From Terriglobales bacterium (GTDB taxonomy: Bacteria > Acidobacteriota > Terriglobia > Bryobacterales > Bryobacteraceae), in the NCBI GenBank assembly GCA_021372245.1, contig JAJFUV010000042.1, positions 17,768 to 81,767 on the forward strand: a DNA stretch of 64,000 nt, written 5' to 3'. How positions within the stretch are numbered: the first letter of the stretch is position 1; each line of letters opens with the position of its first letter. Below are positions 1 through 7,434 of the stretch, in pieces. Under the pieces are notes generated by a model. It was not told the origin of the DNA and searched no databases. It saw only the letters and a list, made by a program, of their open reading frames with translations. Position numbers and translations under genes: made by a program.

Positions 1-1
1 T

Positions 2-319
2 TACACGCGCGCGGCCGAGTACGCCCTCGAGCGCGGCATTATTATTGCCGACACCAAGTTCGAATTCGGTTTCGCCGATGGTGAGCTGATCCTTGCCGAT
101 GAAGTGCTCACGCCGGACTCGTCGCGTTTCTGGCCGCTCGCCAGTTACAAGCCGGGCGGCGCGCAGCCGTCCTACGACAAGCAGTACGTCCGCGATTACC
201 TGGAGTTGATTCGCTGGAACAAACAACCGCCCGCACCTCCCCTGCCGGAAGATGTCGCCGCCAGAACCAGCGAGAAGTACAAGGAGGCGTACCGGGCCCT
301 TACCGGGAAGGTTTTGTGA
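2..319 (+). CDS. purC: Phosphoribosylaminoimidazole-succinocarboxamide synthase, C-terminal part
   Basis: SAICAR synthase condenses CAIR with aspartate, using ATP, in purine biosynthesis (cytoplasmic). Only the last 105 codons lie in the window; the start is off the left edge. The visible part carries the family signature IADTKFEFG, followed by the conserved [12 protein letters not shown] stretch and SYDKQYVRD, in the usual order for the C-terminal half of PurC. The stop overlaps the GTG start of the next gene (cvpA-like) by four bases, so the two are probably translationally coupled. Identification is secure from the signature motifs; only the truncation is a limit. Confidence 0.95.
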   Translation, partial: YTRAAEYALERGIIIADTKFEFGFADGELILADEVLTPDSSRFWPLASYKPGGAQPSYDKQYVRDYLELIRWNKQPPAPPLPEDVAARTSEKYKEAYRALTGKVL

Positions 320-882
320 ACTGGCTGGATGTCGTACTGGGGATCATTCTCCTCGCTTCGGTCGTGGCCGGCTTCGCCAAAGGGTTGGCACGCACCATAG
401 TGGGCTTCGCCGCCTGCGTGATCGGCTTGCTTTGCGGCTTGTGGTTTTACGGAACCGCCGGCTCGTTTCTGCTTCCGTATGTGAGTTCGCGCGGCATCGC
501 CAGCTTCATCGGCTTCCTGCTGGTCTTCGTCGGGGTTATGGCCCTCGGCGCCTTGCTGGGCCGGATGCTCGCCGTGCTGTTCAAGTGGGCGGGTTTGGGC
601 TGGCTGGACCGGCTGTTTGGTGGCGTGTTCGGATTGGTGCGCGGGGCGCTGATCGCGGCGGTGATCGTGATGTTGCTGCTGGCTTTCACGCCCAAGCCGC
701 CGCCCCGTTCGGTGGTCGGCTCGCGTATCGCTCCTTACGTGATGGATGCCGCGCGCGTGATGGCGGCGATTGCGCCACGGGAGTTGCGGGACGGCGTGCG
801 CCAGAGCTACGAGAAAGTGAAGCAGGTCTGGTCGGATACACTGAAGAAGGGGACTCATAGCATTTCCCCCGAAGGAGCTTAG
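316..882 (+). CDS. cvpA: CvpA family inner-membrane protein
   Basis: A 188-aa membrane protein with about four hydrophobic segments (roughly residues 2-22, 30-50, 64-85 and 100-123) and a short, charged, soluble tail. The N-terminal pattern [21 protein letters not shown] is typical of the CvpA/colicin V production family. Proteins of this family are linked to envelope homeostasis and often sit next to purine genes (purF in E. coli); here it follows purC. GTG start, overlapping the purC stop in GTGA. The next gene follows after five bases and has its Shine-Dalgarno site inside the 3' end of this gene. The molecular activity of the family is not well defined. Confidence 0.85.
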   Translation: MNWLDVVLGIILLASVVAGFAKGLARTIVGFAACVIGLLCGLWFYGTAGSFLLPYVSSRGIASFIGFLLVFVGVMALGALLGRMLAVLFKWAGLGWLDRLFGGVFGLVRGALIAAVIVMLLLAFTPKPPPRSVVGSRIAPYVMDAARVMAAIAPRELRDGVRQSYEKVKQVWSDTLKKGTHSISPEGA

Positions 883-887
883 CGGTA

Positions 888-1556
888 TTGATTCAACCCG
901 GTAGCATCGACCTGCTGATTTTCGACCTCGACGGCACGCTGATTGATTCCAAAGAAGACTTGGCGAATGCGGTGAACGCGGCCCGGCAACACATGGGTCT
1001 GGCACCGCTCCCGCATGAGCTTGTGTATTCTTACGTGGGTAACGGTGCTCCCACGCTGATGCGCCGCGCCATGGGGCCTGACGCCACCGAAGCCGATGTG
1101 CAGACGGCTTTGGAGTACTTCATGGCCTATTACAAGGAACACATGCTCGACTGCACCACGCTTTATCCGGGCGTGCGCGAAGGCCTGGACGCGCTGCACA
1201 ACGGCGGCATGAAAATGGGCGTGCTCACCAATAAACCCGTGCGCTTCAGCCAACTGCTGGTGGAGCGTTTGGGATTGGGCGCCCACTTCTTCCGCGTGTA
1301 CGGCGGCAATAGTTTCGACGAGAAGAAACCGGATCCGGAGGGTGTGTGCAAACTTCTGGAAGAGTCCGGCGTGCGTGCCGGGCGCGCCATGATGGTGGGC
1401 GATAGCGACGTGGACATTCGCACAGCCCGCAACGCAGGCATTCTGGCGTGCGGCGTCACTTACGGATTTCAACCGGAGACGCTCGATGAGGTGCCGCCCG
1501 ACGTTCGTTTGGGCGACTTGCGGCAGTTGGCCGCGATGTTGCTGGTTAAGAGTTAA
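888..1556 (+). CDS. gph: HAD-family phosphatase, phosphoglycolate phosphatase type
   Basis: A 222-aa haloacid-dehalogenase hydrolase that likely dephosphorylates 2-phosphoglycolate or a similar small phosphate ester. Motif I is D13-L-D15-G-T with the D15 acid/base; motif II is LTNKP; the motif III lysine lies in EKKPDPEG; motif IV is GDSDVD. An alpha-helical cap fills the region between motifs I and II. TTG start, with a GAAGGAG Shine-Dalgarno site at 871-877. It lies in the purC-cvpA run and is followed after 21 bases by a zinc-ribbon microprotein. Specificity within the Gph/PpaX/YieH group cannot be settled from sequence alone. Confidence 0.85.
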   Translation: MIQPGSIDLLIFDLDGTLIDSKEDLANAVNAARQHMGLAPLPHELVYSYVGNGAPTLMRRAMGPDATEADVQTALEYFMAYYKEHMLDCTTLYPGVREGLDALHNGGMKMGVLTNKPVRFSQLLVERLGLGAHFFRVYGGNSFDEKKPDPEGVCKLLEESGVRAGRAMMVGDSDVDIRTARNAGILACGVTYGFQPETLDEVPPDVRLGDLRQLAAMLLVKS

Positions 1557-1577
1557 TCAGGAGAACTTGCAGACACT

Positions 1578-1766
1578 ATGAATTACAAACCCGGAGAAAA
1601 AGTAGAAAAGACGGGGGTTTACTGGTGCACGGTATGCAAGACGCCGGTCCGTTTCACCGAGGGCGAGGTTTTCCCGTCCTGCCAGAACATGTGCGGCCGC
1701 GGGAACTGGCATCCGGTGGACGCCGGTCCGCGGCCGCAAGAGCAAAGCGAGACGAAGGCTTCCTAG
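1578..1766 (+). CDS. Zinc-ribbon microprotein
   Basis: A 62-aa protein with one four-cysteine knuckle: C-T-V-C near residues 17-20 and C-Q-N-M-C near residues 37-41. This fits a single bound zinc ion and resembles rubredoxin-like or zinc-ribbon folds. A CAGGAG ribosome site lies about 14 bases upstream of the ATG. It is the last gene of the purC-cvpA-gph run and ends four bases inside the convergent oxidoreductase gene. I do not recognise a named family. The C-terminal ~15 residues are polar and probably disordered. Confidence 0.65.
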   Translation: MNYKPGEKVEKTGVYWCTVCKTPVRFTEGEVFPSCQNMCGRGNWHPVDAGPRPQEQSETKAS

Positions 1767-2917
1767 ATTTCTTCCGTAGCTACCCAGGCGCCCTTCTGCG
1801 AGCTCTCGAGAATCCTGGTCAGCAGGTAGATGCCGCGCATGCCGTCCACGAAGGTCGGGTATTCGACCGGCGCTTTGCGATCAGCCACCGTGCGGTAGAA
1901 GCGGCGGTAGACCATCTTGTGGGCGTCGTCGTAACCTTCCGAGTGCCCGCCCGGCAGGTCGGCGTAAGTGCGCGCCTCCGGCAGCATCAGCGCGGGGTCC
2001 TTCACCAGCAGGCCGTTCGGCGTGTCGCGGTGGCCGATCCAGAGCTGGTCGGGTGATTCCTGGTTCCAGATGACGCCGGCCTTGGTGCCGAAGATCTCCA
2101 TCTGTAAGCGGTTTTTGCACCCGGCCGACATCTGGCTGACGGTGAAAGCGCCGCGCGCGCGGTCGCCCAGATGCAGCAGGACGGCGCCGTAATCGTCGGT
2201 GTCGATGTCCACTTCCTCGCGATCGTCCACCTTCGCCATCTTGCTCTCGAACGCCTGCAGCGCACCCGTCCTGGGCTTCTTGCGCTTCTTTAGGAAAGTC
2301 TGCAGGTCGGCGCAGACCGAAGTGATGCGCTGGCCGGTGACGTGCTGGACCATATCCATCCAGTGCGAACCGATGTCGCCCATGCAGCGCAGCGCGCCGC
2401 CTTCCTTGCTGACGATGCGCCAGTTCCAGTCCGTGTCATAGAGCAGCCAGTCCTGCGAATAGGTGCCCTGTACGACGATGATGTCTCCCAACTCGCCGGC
2501 CTCTATCATGCGGCGCATCTGCTGCACGGCCGGATAGTAACGCAGGTTGTGGTTGGTGCAGTTGGCGACATTCTGCTTCTTGGCGATTTCTACCAGTTCT
2601 TTTGCTTCTTCCAGCGTGGTGGTCAGCGGCTTCTCGCAAAGAACATGCTTGCCGGCCATCATGGCAGCCTTGGCAATCGGGTAGTGGAGATTGTTGGGTG
2701 TACAGATGTGCAGGGCATCAATCCCGGGATCGGCGACGATCTCATGCCAGTCGCCGCTGGTGCGCTCGACGCCGACGGCCTCGCCGAACGACACGCCTTC
2801 CTTGGCGTCGATGCCGCATACGGCCACGAGCTCCACGTTCGGCTGGCGGCGGATTGCTTCCGCGTGCACCTTACCCATAAAACCAGCGCCAATCACGGCG
2901 GTTCGTATCTTTCGCAT
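1763..2917 (-). CDS. Gfo/Idh/MocA family oxidoreductase (cytoplasmic)
   Basis: A 384-aa NAD(P)-dependent dehydrogenase of the inositol dehydrogenase-like family. The N-terminal Rossmann fold begins with VIGAGFMGKVHAEA (GxGxxG-type), and the nicotinamide/catalytic segment reads CEKPLTTTLEEAK with the conserved E-K-P lysine. The C-terminal half has the alpha/beta substrate domain with GDIGSHWMDM. Unlike the three other members in this window it has no Tat leader, so it probably works in the cytoplasm on a sugar, inositol or uronic acid. AGGGAGAG lies just upstream of its ATG. The divergent promoter region is shared with the small membrane protein to its right. Substrate not predictable. Confidence 0.9.
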   Translation of the reverse strand: MRKIRTAVIGAGFMGKVHAEAIRRQPNVELVAVCGIDAKEGVSFGEAVGVERTSGDWHEIVADPGIDALHICTPNNLHYPIAKAAMMAGKHVLCEKPLTTTLEEAKELVEIAKKQNVANCTNHNLRYYPAVQQMRRMIEAGELGDIIVVQGTYSQDWLLYDTDWNWRIVSKEGGALRCMGDIGSHWMDMVQHVTGQRITSVCADLQTFLKKRKKPRTGALQAFESKMAKVDDREEVDIDTDDYGAVLLHLGDRARGAFTVSQMSAGCKNRLQMEIFGTKAGVIWNQESPDQLWIGHRDTPNGLLVKDPALMLPEARTYADLPGGHSEGYDDAHKMVYRRFYRTVADRKAPVEYPTFVDGMRGIYLLTRILESSQKGAWVATEEI

Positions 2918-2994
2918 AGTCTCTCCCTTCGATGAATGCTGCTCTCAGCCAATGTATCGCAATTGCTGGTAGAGTGAAAGTTTGGTGGGAGGAA

Positions 2995-3279
2995 ATGCTG
3001 GTTCGGATACGTTTGCGGCGCGGCCCAGCGATCCGGAGAAGACGAGGGAAGCGCCGGCAGCTCGCACTCGCTTTGGGTAGCCTGCTTACGCCGCTGGCCG
3101 TCATGGCCGCGGGCCTTGCCGCCTGGAGGCTGGGCGCGGATCTCAACTGGACCGGGCAGTTTGCCATCACGGATGGGCTGTTCTCGCATTGGCAGGTTTG
3201 GGTCGCGATGGCCGCGGTCCTGCAGTCCGTCGCGACTGTTTTGATCCGTTACGGGCGTGGCGACAGGGCCGCCGGATAA
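2995..3279 (+). CDS. Small hypothetical membrane protein
   Basis: About 94 aa from ATG 2995, or 115 aa from ATG 2932. Two hydrophobic stretches (a leucine/alanine-rich helix after a very basic Arg/Lys segment, and WVAMAAVLQSVATVLI) predict two membrane helices with the basic N-terminus in the cytoplasm. I prefer the downstream start because it leaves ~78 bases for the divergent promoters, but GGGAGGA is only two bases before that ATG, so the start is uncertain. No family recognised. Confidence 0.5.
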   Translation: MLVRIRLRRGPAIRRRRGKRRQLALALGSLLTPLAVMAAGLAAWRLGADLNWTGQFAITDGLFSHWQVWVAMAAVLQSVATVLIRYGRGDRAAG

Positions 3280-3336
3280 AGGCAGGAGGCGCCCGTCGCA
3301 CGGCGCATGTTATCTTGAATTAAAGCGCACGCTGGA

Positions 3337-4089
3337 ATGCCCTATCCCGCCCGATCCCGGACCACGGCTTACTTCTCGCCGGGGTATTTCCCGCCTGGAG
3401 TGAAGTGGCTGCTTATCGTAAATATCGCTATTTTTCTTTTTTATTTCCTCGCCGTTCGCTTTGATTTCGACCTCATCTTTCAGCACTTCGCCCTCGTGCC
3501 GGGAGCCGTGATCTACCTGGGAGCCTTCTGGCAACTGTTCACGTACATGTTCCTGCACGATCCGTACGGGTTCGCGCACATCCTGTTCAACATGTTGACG
3601 CTGTGGATGTTCGGAGTGGATCTGGAGCGCGATTGGGGCACGCGGCGGTTCTTGCGCTATTACTTCCTGTGCGGCATCGGCGCGGGTGTGTGCGTTGTTG
3701 TGGCCAACTGGATCGCAGGCAGCCTGGGAGCGCGGACCATAGGCAGTTCCGGGGCCATCTATGGTCTATTGCTCGCTTTCGGGATGCTTTACCCGGACCG
3801 GATGGTGCTGTTCAGCTTTTTGTTCCCTATCAAAGCCAAGTACTTCGTCATGATCCTGGGCGCGATCGATTTCCTGAGCTCGATCGGTGCCAGCAAAGGC
3901 GGCGTCAGCCACGTGGCGCACCTGGGCGGGCTGCTGGTGGGTTACATCTACCTGAGGCACGGCCGCTACTCGCTGGATCCGGTAGCCGGCCTGATCCGCG
4001 CCTATGAGGCGTACAAATTCCGCAGCGCCAAGCGCCGCTTCCAGCGCTACATGCACAAGCACCGCGGCCCGAACGGTCCCGTCAACTGA
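3337..4089 (+). CDS. Rhomboid family intramembrane serine protease
   Basis: A 250-aa polytopic membrane protein that cleaves transmembrane helices within the bilayer. The catalytic motif G-S-S-G places the serine at about residue 138 (G136-S-S-G139), and the catalytic histidine is in VAHLGG at about residue 195. The conserved Trp-Arg loop region is represented by LERDWGTRRFL, and HILFNM marks transmembrane helix 2. The core has six helices, with a ~45-residue basic cytoplasmic tail. Acidobacterial rhomboids of this length are common. Substrate unknown. Confidence 0.92.
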   Translation: MPYPARSRTTAYFSPGYFPPGVKWLLIVNIAIFLFYFLAVRFDFDLIFQHFALVPGAVIYLGAFWQLFTYMFLHDPYGFAHILFNMLTLWMFGVDLERDWGTRRFLRYYFLCGIGAGVCVVVANWIAGSLGARTIGSSGAIYGLLLAFGMLYPDRMVLFSFLFPIKAKYFVMILGAIDFLSSIGASKGGVSHVAHLGGLLVGYIYLRHGRYSLDPVAGLIRAYEAYKFRSAKRRFQRYMHKHRGPNGPVN

Positions 4090-4165
4090 GTCCCGGCCCC
4101 TGAAACACCCAGCCAGCCCGGTGCGTCAAATAAGCGGTGCTATATTTGGGCATGGGGGAATCGCG

Positions 4166-5296
4166 ATGAAAATGACACGTTTAGCTCTCCTTCTGGCCGC
4201 CGCGCTGTTTGTGTGGACTCCGGCCGCACCCGCGCAGGAAGGACCGCGCAAGGAAGGCAGCGAAACTGTCGCCCGTCCGCGGAAGAAGGGTGCCGACGCC
4301 GAAGCGGAAGCGGCCAAGATCCCGTCCAAGCTTTCGAAGAAGGACCGCCCCGCGCTGCCCGACGGCGTGCCAACGTTCCGCAGCGACGTGAATGCCGTGA
4401 GCGTCGAGGTGGCCGTGCTCGACAACAAGGGCCGCTTCATCCCCGGCATCCCGCGCGGCAACTTCCGCATTCTCGAGGACGGCGTTCCTCAACAGATCAG
4501 CAACTTTGGCTTGGGTGAAGCGCCCATGACCGTCTGCATGGTCATCGAGTTCAGCAACCTGTACCAAAGCTATTGGACCGAGAGCTGGTACCAAACCTTG
4601 ACTGCCGCGTACGGATTCATTGAGACGCTGAAGCCGGAAGATTACGTGGCGGTAGTCGCCTACGACCTGCGCCCGGAGATTCTTTCGGATTTCTCGACCG
4701 ACAAGCGCGCCGCCTACGAGGCCATGCAGCGCCTTCGTTTTGCGGCGTACTCGGAATCGAATCTTTACGATGCCGTCACCGACACCGCCGAGCGCATGAA
4801 GGACATAGAAGGCCGCAAGGCCATCGTGCTGATCGCATCCGGTGTGGACACGTTCAGCAAGATCACCTTCGACAAGACACGTAAGATCCTACAGGAAGCT
4901 GCTGTGCCGATATACGCGATTGGCCTGATGCAGGCTCTAAGGGATTACTACGACGCGCGCGGCATGATGGGCAGCCTCGCCCGCATGGATTTCCTCCAGG
5001 CGGACAACCAGATGCGCACGTTCGCCAAGGAAACCGGCGGCATGAGCTTCTTCCCGCGCTTCTATGGCGAGTTCCCCAGCATCTTCCGCGCCGTCTCGGA
5101 TTCCTTGCGGAACCAATACTCGCTGTCGTACCAGCCTACGAATCAAGCGCGCGACGGGAAGTTCCGCAAAATCAAAGTGGAACTGGTGAACCCCGCCACC
5201 AACGAACCTTTGCGCATCGTCGACGAAAAGCGGAAACCGATCAAATACTCGGTCATCGCGAAGGCTGGATACACGGCTCCTCGCGAAGTCGAGTGA
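4166..5296 (+). CDS. Secreted VWA-domain protein (acidobacterial VWFA-related family)
   Basis: A 376-aa exported protein. The start at ATG 4166 has GGGGGA six bases upstream and gives a clear signal peptide ending near APAQ; the reading frame is open further upstream (to 4004) but that part is antisense-like and lacks a ribosome site. After a basic linker, the segment VSVEVAVLDNKGRFI-xxx-LxxxNFRILEDG-xxQ matches the domain described as VWFA-related in acidobacteria. A von Willebrand A-like fold follows, but the usual DxSxS metal site is replaced (V-I-E-F-S-N), so metal-dependent adhesion is doubtful. Probably periplasmic or surface binding. Confidence 0.85.
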   Translation: MKMTRLALLLAAALFVWTPAAPAQEGPRKEGSETVARPRKKGADAEAEAAKIPSKLSKKDRPALPDGVPTFRSDVNAVSVEVAVLDNKGRFIPGIPRGNFRILEDGVPQQISNFGLGEAPMTVCMVIEFSNLYQSYWTESWYQTLTAAYGFIETLKPEDYVAVVAYDLRPEILSDFSTDKRAAYEAMQRLRFAAYSESNLYDAVTDTAERMKDIEGRKAIVLIASGVDTFSKITFDKTRKILQEAAVPIYAIGLMQALRDYYDARGMMGSLARMDFLQADNQMRTFAKETGGMSFFPRFYGEFPSIFRAVSDSLRNQYSLSYQPTNQARDGKFRKIKVELVNPATNEPLRIVDEKRKPIKYSVIAKAGYTAPREVE

Positions 5297-5409
5297 GCCG
5301 TCCGCTCGCGGGTTTTCTGCCTCAGCGAAAGACGGCCGTTTTACGGAACAACACTGAGGTCGAAAGTCAAGAGTTCGATCTTTCTGTTTTTCAATCCGAT
5401 ACAAAACGA

Positions 5410-5439
5410 TTGACAGTTGAATTTCAGCTTTGTTACTTT
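5410..5439 (+). promoter_or_regulatory. Possible sigma-70 promoter for the response regulator
   Basis: A perfect TTGACA at 5410-5415 is followed 17-18 bases later by a weak -10 (TTACTT or TACTTT, 5433-5439). The stretch is noticeably AT-rich against its surroundings and lies just upstream of the ATG at 5452. The -10 is poor, so this is tentative. Confidence 0.35.
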
Positions 5440-5451
5440 TCAAAAGTTCTC

Positions 5452-5907
5452 ATGAAGCCTTCATCCACTTCCAGTACAGTTCCGGGAGCCCAAATCCTGC
5501 TGGTCGATGACAACCAGTCTGGTCTGGCTGCCAGGAAGTCCGTGCTGGAGGAATTCGGTCACCAGGTGACAACCGCTGTCAGCGGGCACGAAGGTCTGGA
5601 ATGTTTCAGCAGTGAGACATTCGACCTTGTGATCACCGACTATAAGATGCCGCGCATGAACGGCATTGAATTGATAGAGCGCATCCGCAAGCAGAAGAAA
5701 GACATCCCGATCATTCTGATCTCAGGCTTTGCCGATCCCCTGGGATTGAACGAGTCCAATACAGGCGCCGATGCTGTTATCCAAAAGAGCTCGAACGAAG
5801 TGGCTCACCTGGTTCGGTCGGTAAACCGCCTTCTTCGCCGCCAAGTCCCCAAGAAGCCGCCTGCTTCGCATCAATTGGCGGGCAGGTCCAGACGCAAGAC
5901 TGGCTGA
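5452..5907 (+). CDS. Single-domain response regulator
   Basis: About 151 aa: a short Ser/Thr-rich lead, then one receiver domain and a basic tail, with no output domain. The acidic pocket is present (LLVDDN), the phospho-acceptor Asp is in VITDYKMPRMNG, the switch Ser in LISGF, and the conserved lysine in IQKSS. It likely works like CheY/Spo0F-type regulators by docking onto a partner or relaying phosphate. The in-frame upstream extension to 5293 overlaps the promoter-like region and is rejected. No histidine kinase gene is adjacent, so the partner is elsewhere. Confidence 0.85.
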   Translation: MKPSSTSSTVPGAQILLVDDNQSGLAARKSVLEEFGHQVTTAVSGHEGLECFSSETFDLVITDYKMPRMNGIELIERIRKQKKDIPIILISGFADPLGLNESNTGADAVIQKSSNEVAHLVRSVNRLLRRQVPKKPPASHQLAGRSRRKTG

Positions 5908-5919
5908 ACGCGCGCGTTC

Positions 5920-7434
5920 TCAGAAGGAACCCAGCAACTCCCGTAGAATGAGGCGGAACGCCGCTGGCTCGCCTGCACTTGCCATCCGGCCTGCCAGCGA
6001 TCGGGCCTTGGCCGCGTCTTTCCGGCTCAGTTCAACGAGCAGGGCGTAATCCTCAACCGATTCGCGCATCTGTTCGAAGCGGACGGAGCTGAACAGGGTG
6101 CGGCCTTCCCGGTTGGGGTAAGCAAGATGCACTCCGCCAGGCGGCGGGAAAGTGGATTCATCCTGCATGGCCGGCTGTGTGTCCTTAAACGGGTCCGGAC
6201 TCCAACGGTTCCCTTCCCAGCGCAGCACGCCGCGTTCGCCACGTTGGAATGAGGTCCAGCCGAGGATGCGGGTTTCGAGCAACGGGTGATCAATGAAGGA
6301 GCCCGATACCCCCGCGGGGCTCACGAATCCGGTGGCGGGCATGACGCGCTGGATTTCAGCCTGCCAGCGCTTGCACTCTTCCGTTTCGCGCTCATTGGAC
6401 GTGTCGATCAGGCCCTGGACGTAGCGCTTCTCCCAGCCGTTCGCCGCCAGCGTGCGGCGAAGCTCTCCGTAAAAGCTCGCCAGGAACGGCCGGGCGTGTG
6501 CCTCGTCGATCGCGATGCGCCTCTCTTGCGGAGCCGCGCCATCCACCGTCCAGATGCGCACCGTGAGAGGATCGCTCTTGCGGGCGCCGCGACTGAGCAA
6601 CTGCCCGCCGTCGATGGATCCGCGCACCCCGGCGGATTCGAACATGCGCACGAACCGTACGAAGTTGGAAAAATCGTAACGCGGCGCGCCGCCGCCCGCC
6701 GAGACGGTCACCAGATCCATGGGATTCGCGGGGATGAAGGTTTGATGGTGCGCCGCAAGGAATCTGGCGATGTTGCCGGTGATGATCCACCACTGCCCCG
6801 AAAACTGTGGTGTGCGGTAGAACTGCTGGCTATAGGCGTCGTTCAGCGCGAAGCGGTGAGCCACATCGAAGGGAATTTCCTCGGGCACTATCGCGGACGT
6901 CACGTCGAGAGTGTACGGAATGCGGCTCAGCTCCTGGTTGCCCTGGCGCAGTCTCAGTACACCGTCGTACCGGCCGGGCGCCTGGTCGGCGGGGACGGGA
7001 ATCGTGATCCATACCGAGCGTGCTTTATTCTTCTCCACGGTCATGGGAAAGCCCGTCACGAGCGCGTCGGGAAACAGAGCCGGCGCCTCGCGCAGCACCA
7101 CGCCGCGGGAAGCGGAGGGGGTGTTCGTGGTCGCCACAACGTACTCGACGCGGCGGACCTCAATACGGTCAATCGGGATGCCGGGACCTGCAAGCGCCAG
7201 CGCATCCACATTCAAGTCCCCGATGCCGGCGCTTGACCGCAGCGCCAGTTGCAGACTGACGTTGGACCTGCGTGCGGCGGCGAATTTTGCCTCCTTCAGG
7301 GCTTTGCTTCCGGCGGGATCATCGGGGAACACCTGGTCGAGCGAATCGACCAGCCAGGCTTCAGCGCTCTTCGTGCGGCAGCAGCCGGAGGCGAACCAAA
7401 TGAGCGAGAGAACGGCGAAGATTCGGCGGCGCAT
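5920..7434 (-). CDS. GH123-like lipoprotein (DUF4091 type), catalytic Glu missing
   Basis: A 504-aa protein with a lipoprotein-like leader (ASGC, Cys18). It has the layout of the GH123/DUF4091 group: an N-terminal beta domain, a TIM barrel, and the C-terminal block SSVRFEQMRESVEDYALL. Family members of known activity act on beta-N-acetylgalactosaminides through an adjacent Asp-Glu pair. Here the pair reads D344-T345, whereas the tandem paralogue to the right has D347-E348, so the acid/base is lost and the protein may bind without hydrolysing. Its ATG overlaps the stop of that paralogue by one base (TAATG), so the two are coupled. Confidence 0.75.
   Translation of the reverse strand: MRRRIFAVLSLIWFASGCCRTKSAEAWLVDSLDQVFPDDPAGSKALKEAKFAAARRSNVSLQLALRSSAGIGDLNVDALALAGPGIPIDRIEVRRVEYVVATTNTPSASRGVVLREAPALFPDALVTGFPMTVEKNKARSVWITIPVPADQAPGRYDGVLRLRQGNQELSRIPYTLDVTSAIVPEEIPFDVAHRFALNDAYSQQFYRTPQFSGQWWIITGNIARFLAAHHQTFIPANPMDLVTVSAGGGAPRYDFSNFVRFVRMFESAGVRGSIDGGQLLSRGARKSDPLTVRIWTVDGAAPQERRIAIDEAHARPFLASFYGELRRTLAANGWEKRYVQGLIDTSNERETEECKRWQAEIQRVMPATGFVSPAGVSGSFIDHPLLETRILGWTSFQRGERGVLRWEGNRWSPDPFKDTQPAMQDESTFPPPGGVHLAYPNREGRTLFSSVRFEQMRESVEDYALLVELSRKDAAKARSLAGRMASAGEPAAFRLILRELLGSF

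Noticed and set aside
4004..4165. Upstream extension of the VWA protein
   Set aside because: Lies in the rhomboid gene and spacer; the ATG at 4166 has a ribosome site and a proper signal peptide.
5906..5919. Palindrome GAACGCGCGCGTTC between convergent genes
   Set aside because: Only a five-base stem with a CGCG loop and no U-tract; too weak to call a terminator.
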